Source: Physocladia obscura
Taxonomy: Eukaryota > Chytridiomycota > Chytridiomycetes > Chytridiales > Chytriomycetaceae
Direction: 5' to 3'
Assembly: GCA_027596945.1 (NCBI GenBank)
Contig: JADGJH010000792.1
Span: 1-14,388, forward strand
Length of the DNA: 14,388 nt
The translations under genes and the position numbers were made by a program. The notes under the pieces were generated by a model that did not search any database, was not told where the DNA came from, and saw only the letters and a program-made list of their open reading frames with translations. Positions 1 to 10,769 of the stretch are shown piece by piece (the stretch's first letter is position 1; every line of letters begins with the position of its first letter).

Positions 1-420
1 ATTGTAATATTTGTTTATTCTCAAAGCTGCATTGTTGTGTCAGGACAATCAAATGCATTGTGTTCTGTAATAAGTAACGAATCATGTTTTTCTTTCTTTT
101 GATTATAATACAGACATAAGATTTACAGATACCAACATTATTTACCATTGTGAAACAATGTGTTAAACAATACTGTTGTACTACTTTAATCCATTCCCCA
201 TTAATTAAGATATGGTCTAAGCAGCTCTGTAAATGTGTTTCATTGTTCTTGTATGTTTAGGTCATACATGAAACAAAAAACACTGTTGTCATTTCCTTAT
301 TCTTTGTGAATAAAGTCATGCAGATAATGACTTTATTGCTTTGGTATTAGTTTGTGTTTAATAATAAACAAAACTGTGGAAGTTATATTACTATGTTTGG
401 AGAATAAACTTATCATTTCT
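1..420. other. AT-rich flank without a recognisable gene
   Basis: This stretch is AT-rich with many short T and A runs. I see no convincing open frame on either strand, no tRNA-like element and no clear repeat. It may be intergenic DNA or the far end of the degraded coding relic that starts at 421. Confidence 0.5.
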
Positions 421-970
421 TTATGAGTATTGGAATAAAGTGATTTTAGGGTATATTTTGGGTTTTATCTCACGCACTCCACCACAGAGTAATGCAGATT
501 TCAACAACTGTCCCAGCACAAGTGGCTCCTTGTTATTAATTTGAGTTACACATTTTTTTTGAATTGTTGAAGACAGCCAATGAATTTGTGTTTTTGGCAG
601 ATTAGTCCATAGCACTTTTGGTTTGCTTCAATATGTTGCAAATAGTCAATGGAGAGATACACAAAATTTTGCAAAGTGTTTTAAGCTCCATTATCCCTGT
701 TTCATTCAAATCAGGAAAGAATTGGGCATTGCTTGATTTTACCTGTGTAGAAATGAAACAGCAGCCCCAAACAGTTGATTTTTCAGCTAACTTGTGAGGA
801 TGCTTCAGGAGATAGTCAAAAGATGACCAATCCAAAGATGCAAGCTGAATAAAGCCTTGCATTTTTTGTGCTTTCAAGCTTGATTCATAGACAGTATGCC
901 AAACACTAAACTCAGGAAGGTCTAGATTTGCTGCAGTGATATATTGCCAAATTTGAGTATGATCCAGCAC
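421..970 (-). pseudogene. Frame-broken coding relic, family not recognised
   Basis: Two open stretches lie end to end on the minus strand in different frames. The first (about 970-602) includes the peptides QIWQYITAANLDLPEFSVWH and LDWSSFDYLLKHPHKLAEKS. The second (about 615-421) includes LPKTQIHWLSSTIQKK and ends with CGGVREIKPKIYPKITLFQY. The composition looks protein-like (Trp, Cys, His and charged residues in mixed context), and the frames meet at 602-615 with no obvious intron between them. There is no ATG at the head of the first stretch, which is preceded by an in-frame stop. The best reading is a decayed gene, or an exon of a larger broken gene. I do not recognise the family. Chance open frames in AT-rich DNA remain possible. 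Confidence 0.3.
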
Positions 971-2591
971 CAGTTTAATATTTATTCTTTTTGGATGTTA
1001 GTTAGTATGGGAGGAAGAGATATTGCTTATATTTCTCTTTTCCCTGTTTTTGACAACAGTGATAGATTGCAATTTCAACCAGTAACAATATTAAGTTCAT
1101 ATTTTTTGTTATTGCAGCAATTTTGTTGGTTGGAACGTGTGCAGCCAAAGCCATGTGGCAGTATGTGTTTGGAAGGAATGTAGTGCTGCAAATGCAACAC
1201 AGTTTAAGTGAATAAGTGTAATATTGTATCATCAAATGTTGAGTCCCAAAATTTGTATTTTTTGTGGTCTTCTAATATTGCACAAAAATATATGAAAATC
1301 AAATTTTTTTTGCAATAATAAAAGGAGTATTCATTCTTTGAGTATTCATATTCTAACAAGAAAAAGACAGGAAAAAAAAATTGATAAACAAAAAGAGTCT
1401 AAACAAAACACACAAAACACACAAAAAATTTACTATGTTAGCAATCTGACAATTTGTCTACAGGCTTCTCCTGTTGAATCTTGTGAAGGCAGATCCACCT
1501 GAACTGGTGAATTGGCACAGTAAAGTATAATTTAGTTTTAGAATCTTATTATTTATTTCCAAGAATAGAACAATATTTTAAAATGCCCAATTCCATGCCT
1601 CAAAATAAAACTTTTGGGCCTCATTTCTAATGCCTCAACATTAATTAAATCAATTTTCTTAGCAAAAGAAATTTTTCAAATGTAAAAGACAAAGTTAGAA
1701 CATTTAATCCCTATTCTTGAATTTTGCCGTGAATCAAATAAATATTATTTTCTTTCACAGTCATCTAATAAATAATACTTCTATTTCCAATTCTATTAAA
1801 TATTATTAAACATTTATTTAGCTTGTATAACACATTTTATTTCTCAAATCTAACATCTTCTTTGTTTTTTTTTTGTAACCAGAGATCTAAGTTACATTCA
1901 ACAGGCTGGGTCAAATTGTTCAAGGAATGATGTTGGGCAAAATGTGGGCAGACAGGGGTGTTGCCAAGACACCCCAAATGCCAATTTTATTGAGAAACAC
2001 AAAAATAAAATCAAAAGAAAACAGGCACAAAGCTTGCGTAGTAGGCAGAGGGTAGGGGAACAACTGCACTAGACGTGGGTTGTTAAAGAGAAGAAGATAA
2101 AACAAATTTTATTCTTGACAAGTCCCCTTGCCTTGTTGAACTGGTTTTAATAAATCAAAACCTTGCTATTAGATGAGAATGTATGTTGTTTAGATGAACT
2201 GCCATGTCACATGTTTGGTGACATACTAATTGAAACCTTTATTTCTCTTTAATAAACAAGATTCTAACAATTGGTGTGACTTTAGAAAGTTGTATGAATT
2301 CAACAACCAAAGTAGAGAAATGTGAAAATGCAAAGTGAATCACTGGGAGCAAAAACCTTTGGTTGGCATTCCTTCCATTTGCTATAGATGCAGGCCAATA
2401 GTTTCTTGCAAAAACCGAGAGATTTGCTGCTACTACAGGCTATGCTGCATGAAAACATTGCTGATGCCATTGTCTGCTGGAGGATTGTTTCCACTAGAGT
2501 GGAAGCAGAATTTTTCATTTAGTTTTTCTTTCTTTGCCTTATTATTACAAAAAAAAACAAACTTGAAACTTGAAATAAACTTTATATTACG
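971..2591. other. AT-rich intergenic stretch downstream of GH5 copy A
   Basis: This 1.6 kb is AT-rich and rich in short homopolymers. The open frames in it are short, lack family motifs and mostly begin at non-ATG codons. A possible fragment on the minus strand (about 2518-2300) has a reasonable amino-acid mix but no recognisable domain. The part next to 2591 must contain the 3' UTR and polyadenylation site of the minus-strand GH5 gene. I see no RNA gene. Confidence 0.5.
2204..2224. repeat. Short perfect stem-loop
   Basis: ATGTCAC (2204-2210) and GTGACAT (2218-2224) are perfect reverse complements around a 7-nt loop. It sits in intergenic DNA about 370 bp beyond the stop codon of GH5 copy A. 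No function can be assigned, and a 7-bp palindrome may occur by chance. Confidence 0.4.
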
Positions 2592-5476
2592 TTACTTTCT
2601 TGAACCAGCAACATCTGCAACAAATGCCTTTGCAAACCTCCACAAAGACTCTCTGACTCCTTTCTCTTCATCAGGAGCCTTCACAATAATCTTATGCAAA
2701 ACATTTGCATCAGATGCCGCATCACTGCTGTTGTTATTTCGAAAACTTGGGTCATGGTGCCAGTAGAGCGTTTGTCGCTCTTGATCATATAACCACTCGC
2801 CGTCACTCACTTGTACTTCAATCTCAATATTTTCAAACTTGAAATGGAAATTCGGGATAAATATTTCGGTTATATATCTTAATGAGGGGGAATCTATTGT
2901 TCCTTCTTGTTTGTCATCGAGTGCCACTGTCGTTTTTGTTGTGAATTCAAGCGTGTATATGAGTTTTGACAGATTGAATCGACTTGAAACGGGTGTTCCG
3001 GCAATTTTTGCGGCGTATGGCCTGATTGCAGCATCCAGAGCTCGCCCTCCACGGTGATGATGATGGTCAGGGTCCCCTTCAAGAGGCGCATCGAGGAAAG
3101 TGTATTCTGTGATTTCGAATGGCGAAACTGGAATATGGTCTAAAGATAGTATGCTAGCACGCTTTTGATGGTGCTGTTCATCATATGGCTTAGTTTCGAG
3201 CTTCGGGAGTTTTTTAGCTGCAGCGATACGCGTGGTGCTATCGAATGAAATATTCTGCTTCATATCTTGTTCATGTGTATCTGCAGTATCTGAGTCTGAA
3301 ATATCTGATGGGGTTGAGTAGTCACGACGTCTTGGAATTCCGCGTGGCGATGGGCAATTGATGGCGTTTGGCGAGAAAATACTGAAATCTTCGCCATTCC
3401 AATGATCGCCATGGGTGTTATCATTACCGGGATTATAATTCCAAAGTGTAAAATTAAACATATTTGCCTAATTGTAGAAGCTATTATTTGGGTTCTTTTT
3501 AAGGAAATACAAACCTCCATTGAGTTAATAACTGTATCCAAAAAGACTGTATGCTGAGTATAATTGCCAGTTTCATACGCCTTCTTTTCATTGATATCCA
3601 TGGGAATTCCCACCTCACCCATCACAACTGGCCTCGCTCCCACTTTTGCCAATCCAGTGGCTGCAATCGTTCGCATTTGCTGCGTATAATTTCGCTCGGC
3701 TCCGTTCATTCCAATATACATTGCCGTTAAAATATTCTTTGTTCCACGCACCAAGCTTTGCACATCAAAGGTGACTGTGGGATCAAACGATTTCGTCCAC
3801 AGTGCCCTCAAGTCATACCAATGTGGGGCGTAAACGAGATTCGCATGTAATCGGTCGGATGCAGACAATATAGGTGGGTCTTCATTTGGAATGGGCTCCA
3901 AAAATCCAAAATAGTCTGGGTTAACGGACTGGATTGCGGACGTATATCGGCGGAACAGGGGCATATAAAAATCAGTGTAGAAATCAAGTGCAGTTCCCGT
4001 TTCCGGATGTGAGGTGAAATAATTGGGTTTTCGGATCTCTGGAGATCCAGTTTCCTCGTTGACGCCCCAAACACCGTGTTTCTTCCTGTTGATGAATAAT
4101 CGTAAAACTTAATTATTAGATTTTATTTTTGATCCCTAAAATATGAAGATTGGGAACTCACCAAATACACTCCCCGTAATCAAGCCATCCCGAAACCTTT
4201 TCTGAATTCATAACCTCCATTCCAGCTTTCCGAGAAGGATTCGGCCAGCTATTCACCCAAACATCCACATCAACTGACAGGCCAGCACCAAGCGCAAACG
4301 ACTGCAACGGCGACGGGAATTTGCCGAAATGCAAATATTGATTCTTATCAAATGAATTCAAATCCTTGACGCCAATATACCCGTAATGCGGCTCATTCAT
4401 GAATTCAAAGCCAATAACAGCTTTGCAATGCTTAATACGCGATGCCAGATGTGCATAGCATGCAATGTAGCGGTCTTGCAGGAATGTGCCAATGTTGATA
4501 CCGTTGTATGTTGATCGCGGGGCGAGGATATGACCGGCAAAGAAGAGAGTGAACATCGTAGCACATGCAAGTTTCGCGTAGTTTGTTGGCCAGTATTGAT
4601 GTGAATTTTTCGTTGCGGGATTGAAATTGTGGAGGTGTGCGGCGCCTATTTTTTCGAAGGTTTTGATGTCAAGACCAGATATTTCAAACGTCCAGCCTGT
4701 ATAGTTGTTTTTCGATGTTTCATGAATATTTTACAGGGAAGGAATCATAAAATTGACAGACCTGGCGCACCGCTTCCACCCGAAAATCGGCTCCACTAGA
4801 AATAATTAATTATTTAATTTATGACAGTTTTGAACAAACTCACAGTATCTTGATGTGGATCAATGAAACACTTGATTCCATGTTCATGTGCCTTGGCAAG
4901 AATCGCATTCAAATAGCTGATAAAATCCTCATCGTAGATGCCGGGACCTTTGTGCTCAAGGGCCTCCCAAGTAACCAGCAAACGCACAAACGTGAGACCC
5001 CAACTCTTGAGCCGTGCAAAATGTTCGTCTGCGTCGGCAAGTGGAAACGGTCGCCCGACAAACGAAACATCGCGGTGGTGGAAGAAAGTAGGCGTGGGCT
5101 GAGCGTGGGTGGAGAAAGCGTTGGTATTTATATTTGTGTTTGTGATGTTGTGAGTGTTGTTGTTTGCAGTGGCTGCGTCTGATTCCGAGTCTGCGTCGCT
5201 GGTAGTGTCGATCTCGCCGGCGGTAGTTGGTAGCTTCGAGTGACCGCACACATTGACGCCACTGCGGCCAGATACTTAGTACGATTTGAACAAACATGCT
5301 TTAATACCCAACCGTAAGTGCAGTGTCCGCCCAAACTGATCGGCAAACGCGCTACCGCACGGCGCCACTGTCACTATCGTGTCGTTCCACACATGCGCTC
5401 TGCTATCCCGCACTATTTGTGCCAATCGTGCCCCATCAGCAGAATGTTTCTGTTGACCAATTCGTGTTTTTGACAT
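2592..5476 (-). CDS. GH5_12-type beta-glucosidase, copy A (steryl-glucoside / glucosylceramide hydrolase family)
   Basis: I assemble six exons: 5476-5313, 5261-4844, 4795-4762, 4696-4162, 4085-3515 and 3467-2592. They join in frame to 866 codons (865 aa) ending in TAA. The introns are 51, 48, 65, 76 and 47 nt. The ATG at 5476 is the first in a frame left open by non-ATG codons upstream. Seen in the protein: FGRTLHLRGVN (about 48-58), GRPFP (124-128), VRLLVTWEALEH (147-158), the acid/base motif FEFMNEPHYGY (Glu307), VYAPHWYD (about 468-475) and the nucleophile motif MGEVGIPMD (Glu541). A C-terminal domain contains GGRALDA and PYAAKIAGTP. There is no signal peptide, so a cytosolic location is likely. 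Characterised fungal relatives hydrolyse ergosteryl-beta-glucoside (yeast Egh1, Cryptococcus EGCrP2/Sgl1) or glucosylceramide (EGCrP1); which applies here is not visible. Acidic, Asn/Thr-rich inserts lie near residues 68-110 and after 590. The gene is paralogous to copy B at 10732-7578. The family call is strong; substrate and exact ATG are less so. Confidence 0.92.
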
Positions 5477-5746
5477 CAATGAATTGATTGTTTTGGAAAA
5501 GCCACCCAAGAAAAAATAGTTGGATGAAATTCTGCCAAGCCCAATTCGTCTGGACGTGATGCAAACTCTAAGCAAATTCTTAACATAATGATGGTCAATC
5601 AGTTGTTTCTCTGTAAAAGAAAATAAGACCAAGAATAGTAGACTTGTATATGGCTTTTGGAAGCTTTCTGCGATCACAAAAATAACCCAAAACAAGTAAA
5701 AAGCAGATTCATAAGGACAATGCAATAAATAAAATTTCTTATTAAT

Positions 5747-7394
5747 TTATTTCATTGATTTGCTCCATTCAAAATATATTTTGTTCACCTCCGGATGTAG
5801 AGCAGCAAAATCTGTAAACATAAGTTAACTAACCAAAAAAAGAGAAAAAAAGTCACCATATGTCACAATATTCAATCCTTCAACATTTTCCAGTTGGCAA
5901 CATTGTTCAGCCAAAAATCCTGAAATGTGAACGCAGCCAGTGTTTCCGAATTCCAACTCGGTTTTATCAATAGGAGCTACATACAATTGGGCCAAATGAA
6001 ACGGCCATTCGATGACATTGTGATATTCTTTACGTTGGTTGTATTTCTTTAGACGGGTCATATGGATAAATAGGGGTACTTTGCCCGTCAAATCAAAATG
6101 CAAAAAGTTTTGACCGCAGAATTGCTGGGTTGCAGGTATGACAACTGGAGAATATTGTGACAGATTCTATCCATGCAATGAGCTGTGGTAGAGCAAATCG
6201 TAAAAAAAAAAATTTACGTAATCCTACATACCAAACTTTGCGTCTTGTGATCTTGGAGAGAATCTGAAGCTGACTGTTTCGAAGGTTCTAATATTCCAAG
6301 AGAGTGTGGTTGATGTTGATTGATCCAATAATAAACTCCACGACCACTATTTTCATCACCATCGTCACCATAGACACCATCGTTCACATTATTTTTTCCA
6401 GAGATCGACTTGTGAGATGCTTCTTGTCGCCGCAGGATTTCTCTGCCAACAAGCTTAAAGGCCCAATGAAAAGCCTCCTTGTCCCCCCAAAAATACGAAA
6501 AATAAAAATTGGCATTTGCGCACATAAATTCAGCAATCTTTAAAGCAGCACGAACGACAGTACGCGACTTATTAACAACGCAAAGGCCCGAGTCCCATTC
6601 GCGATCAAAGTCAGCTTTCGAGAAACGCATGAGAGCCCAGACTTTCCGGTCGGCGGTTGCAGGGCGATAGTCGGGCCAAAATAGCGCGCCGGTAGTAGTA
6701 AAATGCTTTGAGTGCAGGAGAAATTCTGGGTTCTGGAGTGGGAACATATCAGGGTCAAGAAATACGACTTTCATGAACGGAGACGACAAAATCGCTGAGG
6801 GTTTCCCACTTCCAAGTCGCGCGTAGTTTAAGTTGCCGCTATTTTTGATTGTGAATGCGCGTGCAGTAATATTTGCAGATGCGAGCTGGGTTCTTGCAGT
6901 TGGAGTCAGTGATTCGTGTTCAAAGTGGGCAAACTCGGCAGGCAGAGCACAGCCTAAAGAGCGCAGCCGCTGCACGACCAAAAGAGCTGATGAAACTTGC
7001 GCATCAGATCCGAGAAACGTGAGTCCAGTGAGGCCTGAGAGTATTTATTTTTTATTCTCGTAATTATTAGTAACAACGAACCGTCTTCTTTCGTTTCCGA
7101 ATGCAAGGCTTCTTCCAGTAAGTGCGTAACCTCAGCTTCGACCAGTCGACGTAATTCTTGCTGCCGTGCGATTTCAACCGCATTCAGCGACGTGCTTGCG
7201 TTGTACGTGAGCGGGATCTTTTTTGTACTTCCTCTTCCCTCACCAACACCAATTGCATCGTTGCCAACAACGTCATCAGCATTAAGTGTCGATTCGTGCT
7301 CGTTAATCCGCCGTTCGCCGCTGAGCAGAACATAGCTGCTTAAGATCAACACACTCACACTGCCAAAGAAGATCAACGCAAGTAACCGTTTCAT
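5747..7394 (-). CDS. GT71-like alpha-mannosyltransferase (MNN1/MNN2 family), type II membrane protein
   Basis: Four exons (7394-7082, 7034-6232, 6166-5857, 5811-5747) join in frame to 497 codons, giving 496 aa ending in TAA. The introns are 47, 65 and 45 nt. The first ATG (7394) gives a short basic start and one hydrophobic segment (about residues 3-24), as in Golgi type II glycosyltransferases. The catalytic part shows LRSLGCALPAEFAH (about 128-141), FLDPDM with a DxD-like metal site (Asp198, Asp200), ALFWPDY (about 221-227), EWDSGLCVVNK (about 250-260) and WGDKEAFHWAF (about 287-297). The C-terminal part has FCGQNFLHFD and ends in IYFEWSKSMK. This order matches the fungal GT71 family, which adds alpha-linked mannose from GDP-mannose to N- or O-glycans in the Golgi. 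Linkage and acceptor cannot be told from sequence. The third-exon acceptor was chosen because upstream options meet a stop. The gene starts 183 bp after the GH5 copy B stop and ends 270 bp before the copy A start. Confidence 0.85.
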
Positions 7395-7577
7395 CAGAAT
7401 ATGATTTCCATTTCTTGGCCACACTTGCCAATCTTTTCAATAAAATTTTTTTTTGAGGTGTTCAACATTCAATTGGCATTTTATGCACTAAAAAGAAGAC
7501 AAGTGATTCGCCGTTTGCAAGACACAAAGCACAAATCGCTGGATTGTTGACAAAAATAGCAGTTGATTTGATTTTCA

Positions 7578-10500
7578 TTATAAGCCATACATTTCCGCGA
7601 AAAATCCCACCACAGCACCCCAAATCCCTCCCCTGTTCTCTTCCGCCGTTTTTCCACCTAGCAACGGTGGAGGTGAAATAGTCAGCCGATGTCTGACAAT
7701 TCCACCTCGGCAAATATTTTTGTCATTCCGAAACCGCGGATCGTAATGCCACACAAGAGTTTGCTGTTCTTGATTATACTTCCACTCTCCATCACTGACC
7801 TCAACTTTAATTTCAAACGGCGACCGCTGCTGTAACAAATCTGAACCATTACTACTGCCGTTGCTATCATCACCATCTTCCTCAACCTTCTCCTCCTCTT
7901 CATAATCAAACTTGTAGTGAAAACTCGGTATAAACACTTCAGTAATATATCGCAACCTTAAAGAACCAATATGATCATTCCCATCATTTTCTACATTATC
8001 ATTCCAAGCATACTTCCCTAGTGTTGAAATTAAGTCCACAAGCGCTGGCGAATCAGGATCATACACGGTCGTAAACTCCATTGTATACACAAGGTTCACA
8101 AGACTGAATTTACTACACACTGGTACACCGGCGATTTTTGCCGCATATGGCCGAACAACTGCGTCCAATGCTCGCCCCCCGTCATGGTGATGGCGGTGTG
8201 CAGGATCTCCTTCAAGTGGCGATACCGCTGACAATGATAGATGGTGATGATTCTTGTCCGAAAATGAAAGGCTGGTGATTTCAAACGGTGATGATGGAAC
8301 GTGATCTGGATAGTGCACTGCTCGTTCTGTTTCCCTTGAACCAGAATTACTATCGTTATTGTTTTTGTTTTTGGTATCATCGAGATTGCCATTATTGGTA
8401 TTAGTGCGATCACTGCTTTCATCAAAATTATCAGCAGAAGCCGCGTTTAAGTCAATAGATAGCTTTGATAATGGCAGTGTGGGTTTCAGATTTTTGGTCG
8501 TTCGTGTTGGCGATGGAGTCCCAGCTCTTGATTGTCGCAGCGAAACTACAGAATTTCGCGCAGCTGGAACATACGGATTTGGTGAGAAAATGCTGAAATC
8601 CTCGCCATTCCAATGATCTCCGTGTGTATTATCATTTCCAGGATTGTAGTTCCAGAGTGTGAAATTCAACATATTTGCCTAGATGACACAGAAAAATAAT
8701 TTAATAACAACAAGATATAAAAAAACACATTGGCAGAACCTCCATCGAATTTATTACTGTATCAAGAAATTTGTTGTGCGTTCGATAGTCGCCTGTTTCA
8801 AATGCTTTTTTCTCATTAATATCCATTGGTATCCCACATTCACCCATTAGAATTGGCCTGTCTCCAACAACATTTCGACCACTTGCAACGATATTCTTAA
8901 TTTGTCCCGTGTAGTTTTTTTCTGCACCCGACAGACCAAAGTACATTGATCCTAGCACGTTTTTTGTGCCCTATGTGTGACTAAGTGTGTATGTGTGTGT
9001 GTATTTCAATATAAAACCAAAGCAAACCTTTGAAAGCGCTTGAACATCAAAAGTTATCCGTTCATCGAAATTTTTTGTCATTAACGCCTTCAAATCGTAC
9101 CAATGGGGTGCATATACGTAATTTTGCTCCTCGCGGTCAATGATGCTGAAAACAGGTGGATCTTCATTTGGAATCGGCTCTACAAACACGAGAAAATCGC
9201 TGCGCACGGATTGGATCGCGGCTTTGTATCTCCGCACCAACGGCATATAACAGTCTTGGTAAAAATCTATGGGCTTTTGAGTGTCTGGGTGAACGGTGAA
9301 ATAGTTTGGTTTTAGTATTCGCGCGGTTCCTGTTTCTGTGATTTCCCAAACACCATGCCGTTTCCTTATACAAAAAAAAAAAAAGATAAAAATTAGCAAA
9401 AAACAAAAACTAATAATACCAGATGCAATCGCCATAATTCAACCAAGCCGACCGTTTTTCGGCATTCAAGATCCGCGACCCGCCGCGCCTAGTGGGGACC
9501 GGCCAACTTTTCACATAGTAATCAACATCCACTGCTAACCCAGCACCGAGTGCAAACGATTGCAGCGCCGACGGGAAAGAACCGAAATGGAAAAAGACCA
9601 TCGGATCAAACCGCTCAACATTCATCAAGCCAATGTATCCGTAATGCGGTTCGTTCATGAATTCAAAGCCTACCACGGCGCGACAGTGTCTGAGGCGCAT
9701 TGCGAGGTGTGTGTAGCATGCAATATACGCGTCTTGCAAAAAAGTGCCAATATTAGTGTTTTTGTATTTCGTTGAGGGTGCGAAAATCAGGCCGCCGAAA
9801 AAGAGTGTGAACATTGTTGCACAGGCGAGTTTGGCGTAGTTTGTGGGCCAAAACATGCTGTCAACATTGTGTGAAATGCAATAAATAAATCAAGAAAGGA
9901 CACTTACTGTGGATTTGTAACGGATTCGTTGAAATTGTGAACATGCGCCGCACCAACAGATTGAAAAGCTGTGACGTCCATGCCAGCAACTTCAAAAGTC
10001 CAACCTTATGAACCAAGTACATCAAAAAACAAGATTTAATACTTAATTGTTTCTTCTTTGCTGACACATACCAGGAGCGCCACTGCCTCCCGAAAATCGA
10101 CTCCACTGTTAACGCGAAAAATCAAAAAAAAAATTTAAAAAAAAAAACAAAAATTAAACAAAAAAGAAACAAACACACAGTGTCTTGATGCGGATCAATA
10201 AAGCATTTAATGCCATAACGCTCAGCAACATCCAGAATAGCAACTAAATAGTCGATAAACTCTTCGTCATAGATACCAGGGCCATCATGCTCAAGAGCTT
10301 CCCAGGTGACCAATAGGCGCACAAACGTTAAACCCCAGCTGCGTAGCCGTGCGAAATGTTCGGTAGCGTCGGCAAGCGGAAACGGCCGCCCAACAAACGA
10401 AACATCGCGGTGGTTGAAGAAGGCGGCAGGGCCCGGCGCCAGGTGCGTGCTTACTGACACGGGACGCGTTGGGAGCTTACTTTGTCCGCAAAGGTTCACG

Positions 10501-10732
10501 CCACTGTGTCACATTCAGCGAAAAATCAACCGGAAAACAAGGAATAAAAATTATATAATTAAACAATGATAATAATCAATTCATTTAGTATACTAAACCG
10601 CACGTGCACCGCGCGCCCAAATTCGTCTGCAAAAAATGGCGCAACAGTATGATGAGGTGCCGCAATGCGCGTATGCCGCCAGTCATGCGCTTTCTGCGAC
10701 GGAAGTTTGTCGCCATTTGTTGAACAACTCAT
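7578..10732 (-). CDS. GH5_12-type beta-glucosidase, copy B (steryl-glucoside / glucosylceramide hydrolase family)
   Basis: Eight exons (10732-10599, 10503-10179, 10105-10072, 10004-9908, 9857-9420, 9364-9028, 8970-8740, 8678-7578) join to 899 codons, 898 aa, ending in TAA. The introns are 95, 73, 67, 50, 55, 57 and 61 nt. The start at 10732 gives an N-terminus that aligns with copy A through FADEFGRAVHVRGVN. Seen in the protein: GRPFP, VRLLVTWEALEH, WSRFSGGSGAPGWTFE, the acid/base motif GFEFMNEPHYGYIG (Glu266), VYAPHWYD, and the nucleophile motif MGECGIPMD (Glu499). The C-terminal domain contains GGRALDAVVRPYAAKIAG. No signal peptide is visible. Asn/Asp/Ser-rich, low-complexity inserts lie roughly at residues 550-640 and in an acidic loop further on, and account for most of the extra length over copy A. 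All five copy A intron positions recur here, and two more are unique (NPH/MFWP and LSK/GTKN junctions). Two introns end in AAG rather than CAG or TAG. The start lies 37 bp from the SURF1 stop, so its promoter may lie within SURF1 coding sequence. Confidence 0.92.
8974..9003. repeat. Degenerate (TG)n microsatellite in an intron of GH5 copy B
   Basis: This is a run of TG/GTG dinucleotides with a few interruptions on the plus strand. It reads as CA repeats in the transcribed sense. It fills most of the 57-nt intron 9027-8971 and supports the view that this segment is not coding. Length variation between strains would be expected. Confidence 0.6.
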
Positions 10733-10769
10733 CAACTTTTTTTGATGGTCAATAATGAAACAGAATTAT

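Noticed and set aside
2335..2766. 143-codon open frame on the plus strand
   Set aside because: It overlaps the 3' end of the minus-strand GH5 copy A exon, has no family motif, and begins in simple intergenic sequence.
4850..5182. 110-codon open frame on the plus strand
   Set aside because: It is antisense to the conserved second exon of GH5 copy A, so it is a by-product of that coding sequence.
5477..5725. Upstream extension of GH5 copy A in the same open frame
   Set aside because: The frame is open to 5725, but its start there is TTG and there is no ATG before 5476. Copy B also begins at about the same place relative to the conserved FGRxxHxRGVN block.
6167..6190. Alternative CACAG acceptor for GT71 exon 3
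   Set aside because: Splicing there puts the downstream conserved segment (FCGQNFLHFD) out of frame or meets a stop. The TAG acceptor at 6168-6167 keeps the frame open.
7395..7424. Start of the GT71 gene ten codons further upstream
   Set aside because: The codon at 7424 is GTG. The first ATG is at 7394 and directly precedes a basic stretch and the membrane anchor.
7471..7490. CCAAT and TATA-like strings upstream of the GT71 gene
   Set aside because: Both occur on the minus strand about 80-95 bp before the ATG, but in the wrong order for a classical promoter and in AT-rich DNA where chance matches are common.
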